A DNA stretch of 64,000 bases from Pseudorhodoplanes sp. (GCA_032027085.1 JAVSMS010000001.1:2062332-2126331), one strand, 5' to 3'; positions 16,532 to 25,693 are shown, counted from the stretch's first letter. Notes: a model not told the origin generated them from the letters alone. Made by a program: numbers and translations.

Positions 16532-17464
16532 ATGAAACAGACGAGAATGATCGCGCGCCTGCTCAGACGCCTCAGACCCAAAGCCCCCTCGGTGATCATA
16601 ACCGTCTATGGCGACTCCATTATGCATCACGGGGGCAGCGCCTGGCTGGGAAGTGTCATCGAATTGGTGGCGCCGCTCGGCCTGAACGACCGGGCGGTCC
16701 GGACGTCTGTCTTTCGCTTGGCCAAGGAGAACTGGCTGATCGCCGAACAGATCGGGCGCCGCAGCTACTACCGCCTCACCGAGGACGGGCGCCGGCGCTT
16801 CGATGCGGTGCATGGCCGCATCTATCATCGTGCAAGCCAGCCCTGGGACCGTCACTGGACCTTCGTCATCGTCAATTTCGCCGGCATGCCGGCGAAGCGC
16901 CGCGCTAGCCTCCGTAGCGATCTCCGCTGGCAGGGATTTGGCCAAGTGGCGAGCGATGTCATGCTGCATCCGGATCCCGATGAGGCCACATTGCGTCAGG
17001 TTCTGATTGAATCCGGCGCCGGCAAGCAGGCGTTGGTCATGCGCACTACGGCCGAGCCCTGGGTCGCTGCCGATGCACAGCGCGACCTCATCGGCCGCTC
17101 CTGGGACATGAAGCGGCTTGCCGCGGACTACAGAGCCTTCCTCGATACGTTTCAGCCGGTCTGGCAAAAGCTCAGTATCGCCGACAAGCTTGATCCGCAA
17201 ACCTGCTTCATGGTCCGCACGCTGCTCATGCACGCCTACCGCCGTGTTCTGTTGCGTGATCCGAAGCTTCCAGACGAGCTGCTGAAGGCAAACTGGCCGG
17301 GCACCGCTGCGCGGCTGCTGTGCCGCGACCTCTACAAGCTGATTCAGGGGCCGGCCGAGCAGCACCTGATGGCGAGGCTGCAGACGGTGGACGGCCCGGC
17401 GCCCGCGGCCCATCCGAGCTATTTCACACGCTTCGGCGGCCTGAATTCGTTCGCCGACGCATAA
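16532..17464 (+). CDS. paaX: PaaX-family transcriptional repressor
   Basis: A 310-residue protein with the PaaX layout: an N-terminal winged helix (SVIITVYGDSIMHHGG, then a recognition helix with RTSVFRLAKENWL), a central dimerisation part with the DRHWTFVIV block, and a helical C-terminal domain. PaaX represses phenylacetate catabolism and is released by phenylacetyl-CoA. No paaABCDE genes are in view, but the next genes encode a PadBCD-like phenylacetyl-CoA oxidoreductase, which would make the same effector plausible. I chose ATG 16532; the frame extends back to 16481. The 181 bases before it contain no gene. Confidence 0.82.
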   Translation: MKQTRMIARLLRRLRPKAPSVIITVYGDSIMHHGGSAWLGSVIELVAPLGLNDRAVRTSVFRLAKENWLIAEQIGRRSYYRLTEDGRRRFDAVHGRIYHRASQPWDRHWTFVIVNFAGMPAKRRASLRSDLRWQGFGQVASDVMLHPDPDEATLRQVLIESGAGKQALVMRTTAEPWVAADAQRDLIGRSWDMKRLAADYRAFLDTFQPVWQKLSIADKLDPQTCFMVRTLLMHAYRRVLLRDPKLPDELLKANWPGTAARLLCRDLYKLIQGPAEQHLMARLQTVDGPAPAAHPSYFTRFGGLNSFADA

Positions 17465-17781
17465 TCAAAGTCCGCTATCAGGGGCACGATTTCATTAGAT
17501 TATTCATAGTGTTGTGGCCGCAAATCGGTGCCGCTCGCCGCTGCTCAGAAATGATACAAATCAAGTTTCTAAAAGAAAAAATATGTAATACGTTGATTTG
17601 TGCAGGAGGAATACGTCCCGGACTTGTCGTCATCCGGCGATGATCACGGTGCCGAAACAGGGCCACGCCGCCATTGCAGAACGAGGCGATGCACCTTTCG
17701 CATTCAGGCGCGGATCGAGACCGACGACACCGGACATTTCGCTGCCCGCCAGGCTTTGCGGGCTGAAGTGAGGGTGCAGAC
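17465..17781 (+). promoter_or_regulatory. A/T-rich leader between paaX and the molybdoenzyme genes
   Basis: This 317-base gap starts with a notably A/T-rich stretch (about 17475-17600, including TTATTCATAGTG and an A-rich run near 17570), a likely promoter and operator zone for the PaaX-type repressor. A strong AGGAGGA sits at 17604-17610 with no good start codon behind it. A 43-codon frame at 17640-17771 and a longer frame ending in an ATGA overlap with 17782 exist, but neither resembles a known protein. I annotate no gene. Confidence 0.35.
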
Positions 17782-18141
17782 ATGACAGCGCTTGCAGCGC
17801 GCGACACGGCCGCGCGAAAACTGGTCCCGACCCTTTGCTACAATTGCGTCGCCGGCCCGGATTTCATGCAGGTGATCGTCGAGGACGGCGTTGCCACCGG
17901 CATCGAGCCGAACCACAGCGCGGCCGGTGTCCATCCGGGAGCAGGGCGGCCCTGCGTGCGCGCCTACGGTCTCGTGCAGAAGACCTACAATCCGCACCGC
18001 ATTAGCCAGCCGATGAAGCGGACCAATCCGAAAAAGGGGACGCGACGAGGATCCGGGCTTCGTGCCGATCTCCTGGGACGAGGCACTCGACACCATCGCC
18101 GCGCGGCTCAAGGACATCATGAGCCGCGGCCTCATCGATGA
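17782..18141 (+). pseudogene. Molybdopterin oxidoreductase (PadB-like), N-terminal fragment before a frameshift
   Basis: About the first 86 codons read as the start of a DMSO-reductase-family catalytic subunit: LCYNCVAGPD with a CxxC for the [4Fe-4S] cluster, a VEDGVATGIEPN strand and GRPCVRAYG supplying a further cysteine, then YNPHRI. At 18031-18040 (A5 G4 A) the sense changes frame. Removing one G restores KKGRDEDPGFVPISWDEA and joins this fragment to the frame that continues to 20545. Residues after that point in this frame (to TGA 18141) are not protein-like. It may be a real mutation or a base-calling error in the homopolymer. Confidence 0.8.
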
Positions 18142-20545
18142 GGCCGGGCTGCCGCGCGTCGCGGCGTCGTTCGGGCATGGCGGCACGCCGCGCAGCTATA
18201 TGGGCTCCTTCCCCGCCTTCATGTCGGCTTTCGGTCCGATCGACTTTTCGTTCGGCTCCGGACAGGGCGTCAAATGCACCCATTCCGAACATCTCTACGG
18301 CGAATACTGGCATCGTGCCTTCACCGTCTCCTCCGATACGGTGCTGACCAATCTCGTCGTCTCCTTCGGCTCCAACTATGAAGTGACCGGCGGCGTCTGC
18401 GCGGTGCGCCGGCATGCCGACGCCCGCATCCGCGGCGTCAAACGCATCCAGATCGAGCCGCATCTATCGGCGACCGCCGCCTGTTCGGCGGAATGGGTGC
18501 CGATCAAGCCGAAGACAGACGCCGCCTTCATGCTGGCGATGATCCATGTGCTGCTGCATGAGACGCCGCGCACCGCGCTCGACATCCCCTATCTGCGCGA
18601 CCGCACCTCCTCGCCCTATCTCGTTGGGCCGAACGGCTACTATCTGCGCGATCCGCAAAGCGGCAAGCCGCTGGTGTGGGACGAGAAGGTCGGGCGCGCC
18701 ATGCCCCACGACACGCCCGGCATCGTGCCGGCGCTGGAAGGTCATTTCACGGTTGCCGAGGCGGTCAGCCATCTCGCCGACAAGGAAGTGGCGCGCCACG
18801 ACAATGCGCCGGCGCACACCGCCTTCACCGCCATGGTCGAGCATATGCGGCACTATTCGCCGGACTGGGCGAGCTCGATCTGCGGCGTGAAGCCCGACAA
18901 GATTCGCCATGTCGCTAACGAATACGTGTCGAACGCCTGCGTCGGGCAGACGATCGAGATCGAGGGCCACACGCTGCCGCTGCGGCCGGTGGCGGTGACA
19001 CTCGGCAAGACCGTCAATAACGGCTGGGGCGCATTCGAATGCTGCTGGTCGCGCACGGTGCTGGCGACGCTCGTCGGCGCGCTGGAAGTGCCGGGCGGCA
19101 CGCTCGGCACCACGGTGCGCCTCAACAAGGGCCACGATAACCGTCTCGTCAGCGTCCTGCCGGGCGAGGACGGCTTCATGGTGTCCTCGCTCAATCCGAC
19201 GAGCGAGGCCGACTGGAAGGCCAAGCCCACCGGACGTAACGCCCACCGCACGCTCGTGCCGATCGTCGGCAATTCCGCCTGGAGCCAGGCGCTCGGCCCC
19301 GCGCATCTGCCCTGGCTGTTCATGGACAAATCGCCGGAGGAATGGCCCAAGCAGCGCGCGCCGGAATTCTGGCTCACCTTCCGCACCAATCCGGCGGTCG
19401 CCTTCTGGGATACTGCGAAGCTCACGCGCGCCATTTCGCAGATGCCGTTCGTCGTGGCCATCGCCTACACCTTCGACGAAACCAACCACATGGCGGACAT
19501 CCTGCTTCCAGATGCCTCCGACCTCGAAAGCACGCAGCTCGTGCCCATCGGCGGCACGAAATTCGTCGAGCAGTTCTGGGAGCATACCGGTGTCGCGTTG
19601 CGCCAGAAGGCGGTCGAGCCGCAGGGCGAGGCGCGCGATTTCACCTGGATCACGACCGAGCTCGCCAAGCGCACCGGGCTCATCGAGAAATACAACGCCG
19701 CCATCAACCGCGGTGCCATCGGCGCCCCGCTCAAGGGCAAGAACTACGATTTCTCGCTGTCGACCGATCAGGTGCACGACGCCGACACCATCTGGGACGC
19801 GGTGTGCAAGGCCTCGACTGCGGCGCTGACCGACGGCCAGGAGGTCAAGGATCTCGCCTGGATGAAGGAGCACGGCTATTTCGTCGTGCCGTTCAAGCGC
19901 ACCGACTGGTACCTCTATCCGAGCCTTGCCGACCAGAATCTGCGCTTCGAATTGCCGTATCAGGAGCGGCTGATGCGGGTGGGTGAGGAATTGCGCCGCC
20001 GCCTGCACGCGCAGGGTATTCACTGGTGGGACGAGCAGCTCAGCGAATATCAGCCGCTGCCGGAATGGCATGACGTGCCCGGCCGCTGGGTCAAGGCGGT
20101 GGTGGCGGCGGGTAAGAAGCCGGAGGACTATCCCTTCTGGGGCATCACGACCAAGACCATGTTCTATTCCGCCGGCAACAATTCCGGCGTGCCGCTGATG
20201 CACGAGGTCGGGCAGAACGTACGCGGCCATGGCGGCATCATCCTCAATGCCGGCGTCGCAGAGAAGCTCGGCATCGCGGCCGGCGACTGGATCGAGGTGC
20301 GCTCCATCGTCGCCGCGACGCGCGGGCGCGCGGTGCCGGTGCAGGGCTGCCATCCCGAGACCATCGTCATTCCCGGTCAGCACGAGCACTGGAAGACGCC
20401 GTTCGCCAAGGACCTCAACTTCCCCTCGCTCAACACCGTCACGCAGATGTCGATGGAACTGACCGACGCCACCGGCTCGGGCGCCGACGTCGTGCGCGTC
20501 TGCGTGCGCAAGGTCGACGGACCCGGAAAGGGAGCGCGGTCATGA
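18062..20545 (+). CDS. Molybdopterin oxidoreductase catalytic subunit, phenylacetyl-CoA:acceptor oxidoreductase (PadB)-like; lacks its N terminus in this frame
   Basis: The main part of a large Mo-bis-MGD subunit (827 codons in this frame, about 914 if joined to 17782). The frame opens at ISWDEALDTIAARL, the usual start of the second domain. The MopB body follows, and a C-terminal dinucleotide-binding barrel contains the GDWIEVRS segment. Together with the four-cluster ferredoxin and NrfD/DmsC-like anchor downstream, it matches the PadBCD enzyme that oxidises phenylacetyl-CoA to phenylglyoxylate with a quinone-type acceptor. I rely on the PaaX neighbour and subunit resemblance for this; other DMSO-reductase-family substrates are possible. 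No Tat signal is seen at 17782, so the active site is probably cytoplasmic. The stop overlaps the next start. Confidence 0.75.
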   Translation: MPISWDEALDTIAARLKDIMSRGLIDEAGLPRVAASFGHGGTPRSYMGSFPAFMSAFGPIDFSFGSGQGVKCTHSEHLYGEYWHRAFTVSSDTVLTNLVVSFGSNYEVTGGVCAVRRHADARIRGVKRIQIEPHLSATAACSAEWVPIKPKTDAAFMLAMIHVLLHETPRTALDIPYLRDRTSSPYLVGPNGYYLRDPQSGKPLVWDEKVGRAMPHDTPGIVPALEGHFTVAEAVSHLADKEVARHDNAPAHTAFTAMVEHMRHYSPDWASSICGVKPDKIRHVANEYVSNACVGQTIEIEGHTLPLRPVAVTLGKTVNNGWGAFECCWSRTVLATLVGALEVPGGTLGTTVRLNKGHDNRLVSVLPGEDGFMVSSLNPTSEADWKAKPTGRNAHRTLVPIVGNSAWSQALGPAHLPWLFMDKSPEEWPKQRAPEFWLTFRTNPAVAFWDTAKLTRAISQMPFVVAIAYTFDETNHMADILLPDASDLESTQLVPIGGTKFVEQFWEHTGVALRQKAVEPQGEARDFTWITTELAKRTGLIEKYNAAINRGAIGAPLKGKNYDFSLSTDQVHDADTIWDAVCKASTAALTDGQEVKDLAWMKEHGYFVVPFKRTDWYLYPSLADQNLRFELPYQERLMRVGEELRRRLHAQGIHWWDEQLSEYQPLPEWHDVPGRWVKAVVAAGKKPEDYPFWGITTKTMFYSAGNNSGVPLMHEVGQNVRGHGGIILNAGVAEKLGIAAGDWIEVRSIVAATRGRAVPVQGCHPETIVIPGQHEHWKTPFAKDLNFPSLNTVTQMSMELTDATGSGADVVRVCVRKVDGPGKGARS

Positions 20546-21195
20546 CCCGCTATGTGATGGTGGCGGACCTGCGCCGCTGCGTCGGCTGCCAGGCCTGCAC
20601 CGCCGCCTGCAAGGAAGCCAACGGCACTCCGATCGGCGTGCAGTGGCGGCGCGTGCTCGACATCGAGGTCGGCGAGTTTCCCGACGTGAAGCGCGTCTAT
20701 GTACCGACCGGTTGCCAGCACTGCGCCGAACCGCCCTGCATGGATGTCTGCCCAACCACGGCGACCCGTCAGCGTCCCGACGGCATCGTCACCATCGACT
20801 ATGACCTGTGCATCGGCTGCGCCTATTGCGCCGTCGCCTGCCCCTACGAGGCGCGCTATCGGGTGGATCACCCGAAATTTGCCTTTGGCGAGGAAGCATC
20901 GATCTCGGAACAGGCGCGCTTCGACGACAGGACGATCGGCGTAGCGACCAAATGTACCTTCTGCGTCGACCGCATCGACGGCGGTTGCGCCAAGGGTCTG
21001 GTGCCCGGCGTCGATCCCGACGCCACACCGGTCTGCGTCAACACCTGCATCTCCGGTGCGCTCGCCTTCGGCGATATCGACGATCCAAACAGCAACGTCT
21101 CGCGGCTCTTGGCAGAGAACAAATCGTTTCGCATGCATGAAGAGGCGGGAACATCTCCCAGCTTTTATTACCTCTGGGACAAGGAGCTGTCATGA
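20542..21195 (+). CDS. Four-cluster ferredoxin subunit (PadC/DmsB-like)
   Basis: The 217-residue electron-transfer subunit has cysteines for four [4Fe-4S] clusters: C13-x2-C16-x2-C19-x3-C23; C58-x2-C61-x4-C66-x3-C70; C90-x2-C93-x2-C96-x3-C100; and C138-x2-C141 with C165-x3-C169. This is the standard pattern of DmsB/NrfC-type subunits linking a Mo catalytic subunit to a membrane anchor. ATG 20542 overlaps the upstream stop (ATGA) and its own stop overlaps the membrane-subunit gene, so the three subunits are translationally coupled. Confidence 0.93.
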   Translation: MTRYVMVADLRRCVGCQACTAACKEANGTPIGVQWRRVLDIEVGEFPDVKRVYVPTGCQHCAEPPCMDVCPTTATRQRPDGIVTIDYDLCIGCAYCAVACPYEARYRVDHPKFAFGEEASISEQARFDDRTIGVATKCTFCVDRIDGGCAKGLVPGVDPDATPVCVNTCISGALAFGDIDDPNSNVSRLLAENKSFRMHEEAGTSPSFYYLWDKELS

Positions 21196-22028
21196 AGCAG
21201 GTGTTGCAGGCGCGCCTCCAGCGCTACTGGGATATGCGTGCCGCCGGCAATTTCAGCTTCGGCGGCACCGGCAGCGGACTGGTTATGGCCGCGGCCCTCG
21301 GCTTGGCTATCGGGTTGCCGTCGGCGCTGTCGCTTGCGGTCGGGCTTGCGCTGATCGGACTGGGCCTGTTCTGCGTCTGGCTTGAGATCGGGCGGCCGTG
21401 GCGCGCGCTCAACGTGTTCTTCCATCCGCGCACCTCATGGATGACGCGCGAAGCCATGCTGGTGCCGCCGCTGATGGCCGTCGGCGTCGCGGCCATCGTG
21501 CTCGACATCAGATTTGTTGTTCTCGCGGCCCTGTTCGCGGCCGGATTTCTCTATTGCCAGGCGCGCATGCTACACGCCGCGCGCGGCATTCCGGCCTGGT
21601 GTCAGAAAGAGACGGTCCCGCTGATCGTCGCCACGGGAATTGCGGAAGGGACCGGTCTCTTCCTCGCGGTTGCTGGCGCACCGCCCGCGATGATCGGCGC
21701 CGCGCTTTGCGCCGTGATCCTGCGTGAAGTCGCCCGCGAATTCCATCGACGTGGCCTCATCAAGGCGAAAGCACCGGCGGGGACGCTGGCATGGTTCGCG
21801 CTGCGCGAAGAAAGGGTGCTGACCGCGGCCCGCTATGCGACCATTGCGCTCTTGGCGCTGGCGCTTGCCGGCTGGAACACGGCCGCAATTGGCGGCTTGA
21901 TGGCAGTTGCGACCGGCTGGGGATTGAAAGTCATGCTGATCACCCGCGCCGCTTTCACCCGCGGGCACGTCATCAAGAACACGCCGGCCCGCGGCCGCGA
22001 TCCGAGCCATGTCATTATACCATCCTGA
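21192..22028 (+). CDS. Membrane anchor subunit (PadD / DmsC-like)
   Basis: A 278-residue integral membrane protein with about eight predicted hydrophobic helices, for example residues about 33-60, 78-110, 130-150, 155-175 and 215-240. The WLEIGRPWRALNVFFHPRTSWM loop after the second helix is characteristic of DmsC-type anchors and of PadD. It should anchor the complex and donate or accept electrons with the quinone pool. It overlaps padC-like by 4 bases and is followed directly by a second fdhD gene. Confidence 0.88.
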   Translation: MKQVLQARLQRYWDMRAAGNFSFGGTGSGLVMAAALGLAIGLPSALSLAVGLALIGLGLFCVWLEIGRPWRALNVFFHPRTSWMTREAMLVPPLMAVGVAAIVLDIRFVVLAALFAAGFLYCQARMLHAARGIPAWCQKETVPLIVATGIAEGTGLFLAVAGAPPAMIGAALCAVILREVAREFHRRGLIKAKAPAGTLAWFALREERVLTAARYATIALLALALAGWNTAAIGGLMAVATGWGLKVMLITRAAFTRGHVIKNTPARGRDPSHVIIPS

Positions 22029-22892
22029 ATGGGCTGTGCGGTGACCGCAGACAGCATTGTCATCAACGATATAGGTGTCGTGCACGACAACTTGCCGGCG
22101 CCCGTCGACAATGTGCTGTCGCTCGCGTGCCGCAAGCGCCTCGCGCAGGAGCGCATGCGCGGTGTGCCGGAGGAGACGCCGGTCGCGCTCACCTTCAACG
22201 GCACGACCTATGTGGTGATGATGGCAACACCGGCCGATCTCACCGACTTCGCGGTTGGATTCAGCCTGACCGAGGGCGTGATCACCTGTCCCGCCGAAAT
22301 TGAAAGCCTCGCGGTGATGACGCACGCGACCGGCATCGAATTGCAGATGTGGCTTACGCCCGAACGTGCATCCGCACTCGGCGAACGCCGGCGCAGCCTC
22401 GCCGGTCCAACCGGATGCGGACTATGCGGTGTTGAAAGCCTCGCTGGCGTGTTGCGGCCGGTCCCGCGCGTTGCCGACGGAATCGTCATTACACCGCATA
22501 CAGTCCGTGCTGCCTTGTCGTCCCTTTCATCGGCGCAATATCTGTTTCAGGAGACGCAGGCGGTTCATGCCGCCGGGCTGTTCGTGCCTGGCCATGGCCT
22601 CGTGTCCGTGCGCGAGGATGTCGGGCGGCATAATGCGCTCGACAAGCTGGTTGGTGATCTCGCGCATCGCCGTATTCCTGGAGCGACCGGCCTCGTGGCG
22701 CTCACCGGACGCGTTTCGATCGAGATGGTGCAGAAGACCGCTGCGCTCGGCGCTGCCATTATCGTCGCCATCTCGGCGCCAACCGCGCTGGCCATCCGTG
22801 CGGCAGAAGCGGTCGGCATCACCCTGATCGGGATTGCGCGCGAAGACGGCTTCGAGGTCTTCACCGGCGGGCATCGGATGAGCTTCCCATAG
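22029..22892 (+). CDS. fdhD: FdhD-family Mo-cofactor sulfurtransferase, second copy
   Basis: A 287-residue homologue of FdhD with all key features: C130 and C133 in GPTGCGLCG, VREDVGRHNALDK and SIEMVQK. ATG 22029 starts immediately after the membrane-subunit stop, so it belongs to the PadBCD-like operon. It is similar throughout to the copy at 14415-15209 but has a longer N terminus (about 30 residues). The likely job is sulfuration of the molybdenum cofactor of the neighbouring oxidoreductase; it may instead duplicate the role of the fds-linked copy. Confidence 0.9.
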   Translation: MGCAVTADSIVINDIGVVHDNLPAPVDNVLSLACRKRLAQERMRGVPEETPVALTFNGTTYVVMMATPADLTDFAVGFSLTEGVITCPAEIESLAVMTHATGIELQMWLTPERASALGERRRSLAGPTGCGLCGVESLAGVLRPVPRVADGIVITPHTVRAALSSLSSAQYLFQETQAVHAAGLFVPGHGLVSVREDVGRHNALDKLVGDLAHRRIPGATGLVALTGRVSIEMVQKTAALGAAIIVAISAPTALAIRAAEAVGITLIGIAREDGFEVFTGGHRMSFP

Positions 22893-23030
22893 GTTTCACT
22901 CAGTAGCCAACGACCTGATCGCGCATGCTGAGATGAGGGCCGCCCGCGCTGTAAGCGTTTGCGCCGGGATACGCGTTCGTCTCAAGTGCTAGAAGTTGCA
23001 CGTTAGATAATTCGTCGTTTCAAAATTGCT

Positions 23031-24434
23031 CTATTGAACCTCGACCCCCGTCGTACGTTCCAGCGATGAGCGCGGAGCGAGAGTTGGCTTACGTGGTGTC
23101 ACGATTTCCTGCTGCGCCTCGGAAAATGGACCTGTGTCCAGGAGAATTGGCGCTTCAACCTTGAGCGTATCGCCGGGCTCCAGAGGCGTCGTTTCAGACG
23201 CATTCACTTCTATGGTCCGTCCTGCATCTTCACGCAGTATCGTAAAGAGCGGCTGCATCTTGCGGGCGCGTGCGCGTTGGGCCAAGGATTGGGGGGCGAC
23301 CACCTCGGCTTCATAGAGCAGTTGTTCGGCCGTGTTGAGTTTCTGTCGAATTTCATCGAGCTTATGCTGAGTCGCGCGCAGTTCCGTCGTGGCCTCATTA
23401 GTACGTTTGTTGTGAAGCTCCAATATGGCGATGTCTGTCTTGCTGATTTCTTGCCTGGCTTTTAGAAGAGCCGTGCCGACCCGCAGACGATCGCCCTCGA
23501 TTTGCGCCAGCGTCCGTTCCAGGGAAAGCTGTCTCGGAGTAACGGACAATCCCTTGTCTACGAGTGCAGAAATGTTCTGAAGTTCCTTTTTGACGAGCCT
23601 GATTTGGTCATCTTCCGTCTTTAACTGGCCCTCGAGCGAGACGATTTCCTTATCCAAGTAGGTTTTCAACTGGTTCAGCGCATGTATCTGAGTTGCAAGC
23701 GCCTCTCGGCGTGCCACGAAGATCGATTTCTCTTGCTCAATAATGAGTGCAACGAACGGTTCACGCTGTCTCCCTGTCAGCTCGCTGGGAAACGAAATCG
23801 CTTCTGATTGATTCAGTTCCGCGTCGAAACGCGCTTTGCGGGCGAGCAGGCTGGCCATTTGCGCTTTCAACACGTTCAAGTCGCCTCTCGATGAAATCGC
23901 CTCCCGTCGCAGCCTTATCGAGCCCGAATCGTTCAATCGGTATACGCCGCCGGCGATCGTCAGGGCCTTCAAGACTGTGAGGCCGGGCCGATATGGATAT
24001 TCTCCAGGGCGGTCCACGTCGCCTGCGATATAGAATGGTCTGAATTGTACGATTTCGACAGATAAGTCTGGCGCTCGACCCATGCCCATTTCTCTTCGGA
24101 AACGTTCAGCAATCAGTTTCGCCAGCTCCCCGACCTGAAGACCGGAGGCCATAACATCGCCGGCGAAGGGCAGGGACAACATACCGTCGGGCCCAACAGT
24201 AAACTCATCGTTCAATGCGTCCCATTCGACGACTTGACCAAGAGTTGCGCGCCATTCGTAAGCCTTCAGGCGAATTTTGTCGCGGGGTCCGAGCCGATAT
24301 TCACTGCCTATTGCTGGAGATCCTTCGGCGACGAGAACAAAGAGCAGAACTACGGAAAACAACAAGGCCAGCGATCGATAAATGCTTCGTGCTTGTTGTC
24401 GCTTCAGATGGAAAAGGCGCTTCTGGTGTCTCAT
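23031..24434 (-). CDS. ExoF-like outer-membrane polysaccharide export protein
   Basis: A 467-residue protein with an N-terminal signal or anchor segment (residues about 20-42, a leucine/valine-rich stretch ending in an SPAIGSEYRLG start of the mature part). A polysaccharide export (PES/SLBB) domain follows, with YRLGPRDKIRLKAYEW and FYIAGDVDRPGEYPYRPGLTVL. A long coiled coil then covers about 180-360 before a C-terminal SLBB-like strand region. This layout is that of Sinorhizobium ExoF. It likely forms the periplasmic/outer-membrane channel of the polysaccharide exporter. It is transcribed toward the fdhD gene and is the second gene after a glycosyltransferase, 16 bases away. Confidence 0.85.
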   Translation of the reverse strand: MRHQKRLFHLKRQQARSIYRSLALLFSVVLLFVLVAEGSPAIGSEYRLGPRDKIRLKAYEWRATLGQVVEWDALNDEFTVGPDGMLSLPFAGDVMASGLQVGELAKLIAERFRREMGMGRAPDLSVEIVQFRPFYIAGDVDRPGEYPYRPGLTVLKALTIAGGVYRLNDSGSIRLRREAISSRGDLNVLKAQMASLLARKARFDAELNQSEAISFPSELTGRQREPFVALIIEQEKSIFVARREALATQIHALNQLKTYLDKEIVSLEGQLKTEDDQIRLVKKELQNISALVDKGLSVTPRQLSLERTLAQIEGDRLRVGTALLKARQEISKTDIAILELHNKRTNEATTELRATQHKLDEIRQKLNTAEQLLYEAEVVAPQSLAQRARARKMQPLFTILREDAGRTIEVNASETTPLEPGDTLKVEAPILLDTGPFSEAQQEIVTPRKPTLAPRSSLERTTGVEVQ

Positions 24435-24450
24435 GACATGCCCGCTGAGT

Positions 24451-25323
24451 TTAGATTTTCAGGATGTATTCGGGCTCAATTCGTCCCTGCATCAGGTGAT
24501 AGGCCGCGAGAAGATTGCCCTTGAGGCGCCCTCGTCTATCGACATAGGGTTCCGACCAGAAGCTCCGGAGGAAATTAGCAGCCACGTTGCGTCCAATCAG
24601 CCGGAGCGCAAAGATTGCTGGAACGGTGCCTTTCTTGATGAGATAGACTGGATTTGCGATCTGCGAATAACCAAAACGGACGCCGCTAACACGCCCGGCC
24701 TTGAGGCCTAGATGAACACCAATAGCGGTGTTCAATTGGACGATACGGCCGTGACGGCGCAGTTGACTTGTGAAATCAATATCTTCCTGCCAACCATAGA
24801 GCACTAGGCGCTCGTCGAAGCGCAACTGGCCAATAAGACGCGATCGCATCGACATATTGCACCCATAAGCTCCGATATGATCTGTCACTTCGAGCTTTGT
24901 GGGCGCGCTTGCCTGAGCGGAGCGAAGGAGAGCAAGTCCCTGCTCGAAAGTAAATCCCTCGTGTCGCGCTCCATCCTTCACGACATGCCCCATGATGACA
25001 GCCCAATCGGAATGTGCTTCGAAGCAGCCTGCAACAATCTTCAAATAGCTATCTTCAGGAAGAAAGTCGTCGTCGAAGAACGTCACGATATCGGAGCGCG
25101 GAAGTGCGTGTGAGAGGGCTAAGTTGCGCTGTGCGCTTAAGCCTCTTTGCCCAAAAACATAAGATATCGGGAAGCTCGTGCTTCGGAACGGCTCCACATG
25201 TGTCGAGTCGGGTGCCGAAATGATGACCTCATCCGGCTTGCGCTGTTGTCGCTCGAGATGAGACAGCAGGCGGTTGATCTGCCGTTTTCGATCCAAGGTT
25301 GGAATAACCGCGACAATTTTCAT
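24451..25323 (-). CDS. Glycosyltransferase family 2
   Basis: A 290-residue GT-A enzyme. The N terminus has VAVIPTLDRKRQINRLL, and the metal-binding DXD-like motif is FFDDDFLP around residues 86-93. A GWQEDIDF segment at about 177-184 supplies the catalytic acidic residues. The C-terminal part is basic and may touch the membrane. It would add one sugar to the lipid-linked repeat unit; the donor cannot be told. It is the first gene of a two-gene minus-strand unit with the ExoF-like gene, and is divergent from the GT4 gene at 25694. Confidence 0.85.
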   Translation of the reverse strand: MKIVAVIPTLDRKRQINRLLSHLERQQRKPDEVIISAPDSTHVEPFRSTSFPISYVFGQRGLSAQRNLALSHALPRSDIVTFFDDDFLPEDSYLKIVAGCFEAHSDWAVIMGHVVKDGARHEGFTFEQGLALLRSAQASAPTKLEVTDHIGAYGCNMSMRSRLIGQLRFDERLVLYGWQEDIDFTSQLRRHGRIVQLNTAIGVHLGLKAGRVSGVRFGYSQIANPVYLIKKGTVPAIFALRLIGRNVAANFLRSFWSEPYVDRRGRLKGNLLAAYHLMQGRIEPEYILKI

Positions 25324-25693
25324 TGCTCACCTGAGAAAGGTCTGCGAGCTGGTTCGTGTTGCGTCGCCTGCATACCAGCCGTCGACACACTGCCGGCCGC
25401 TGTTGCCTGCCGGAAATGAAGGTTACGTCCGCAGCGAACCGGGAACATCCTCCCAAATAAGTCTAGACCTCTTGCGCGGCGCAATACGCCATGGCGGATA
25501 TTAATGATGGCCCTACGTCAAACGACTATCGATCGAAAGCCTTAGAGCTACGCCTTCGGAATTGGCCGCGCATCACGCTTTCCAGTCCCACATGAACCGT
25601 TAGCTACCTTGTTTGCAAACGACTCCTGGCGAATGGTTTAGCAAGGCATCGTCACTGCAAAGGTTCTATCAACGGCACGCGGATGGGAGACGA
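25324..25693. promoter_or_regulatory. Divergent intergenic region between two glycosyltransferase genes
   Basis: About 370 bases with no convincing gene. It must hold promoters for both flanking units. A frame on the plus strand runs from TTG 25613 into the GT4 gene, but its first 27 residues look non-conserved. I see no clear palindrome or hairpin. Confidence 0.3.

Noticed and set aside
18139-18141. TGA in the molybdoenzyme N-terminal frame as a possible selenocysteine codon
   Set aside because: The family sequence leaves this frame about 100 bases earlier, at the A5G4 run, so the TGA is simply the end of the wrong frame. No homologous sequence follows it in that frame.
18464-20389. 641-codon open frame on the minus strand opposite the PadB-like gene
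   Set aside because: Shadow of a strongly biased high-GC gene. The sense strand carries clear molybdoenzyme sequence, and the antisense product is low-complexity and His/Arg-rich.
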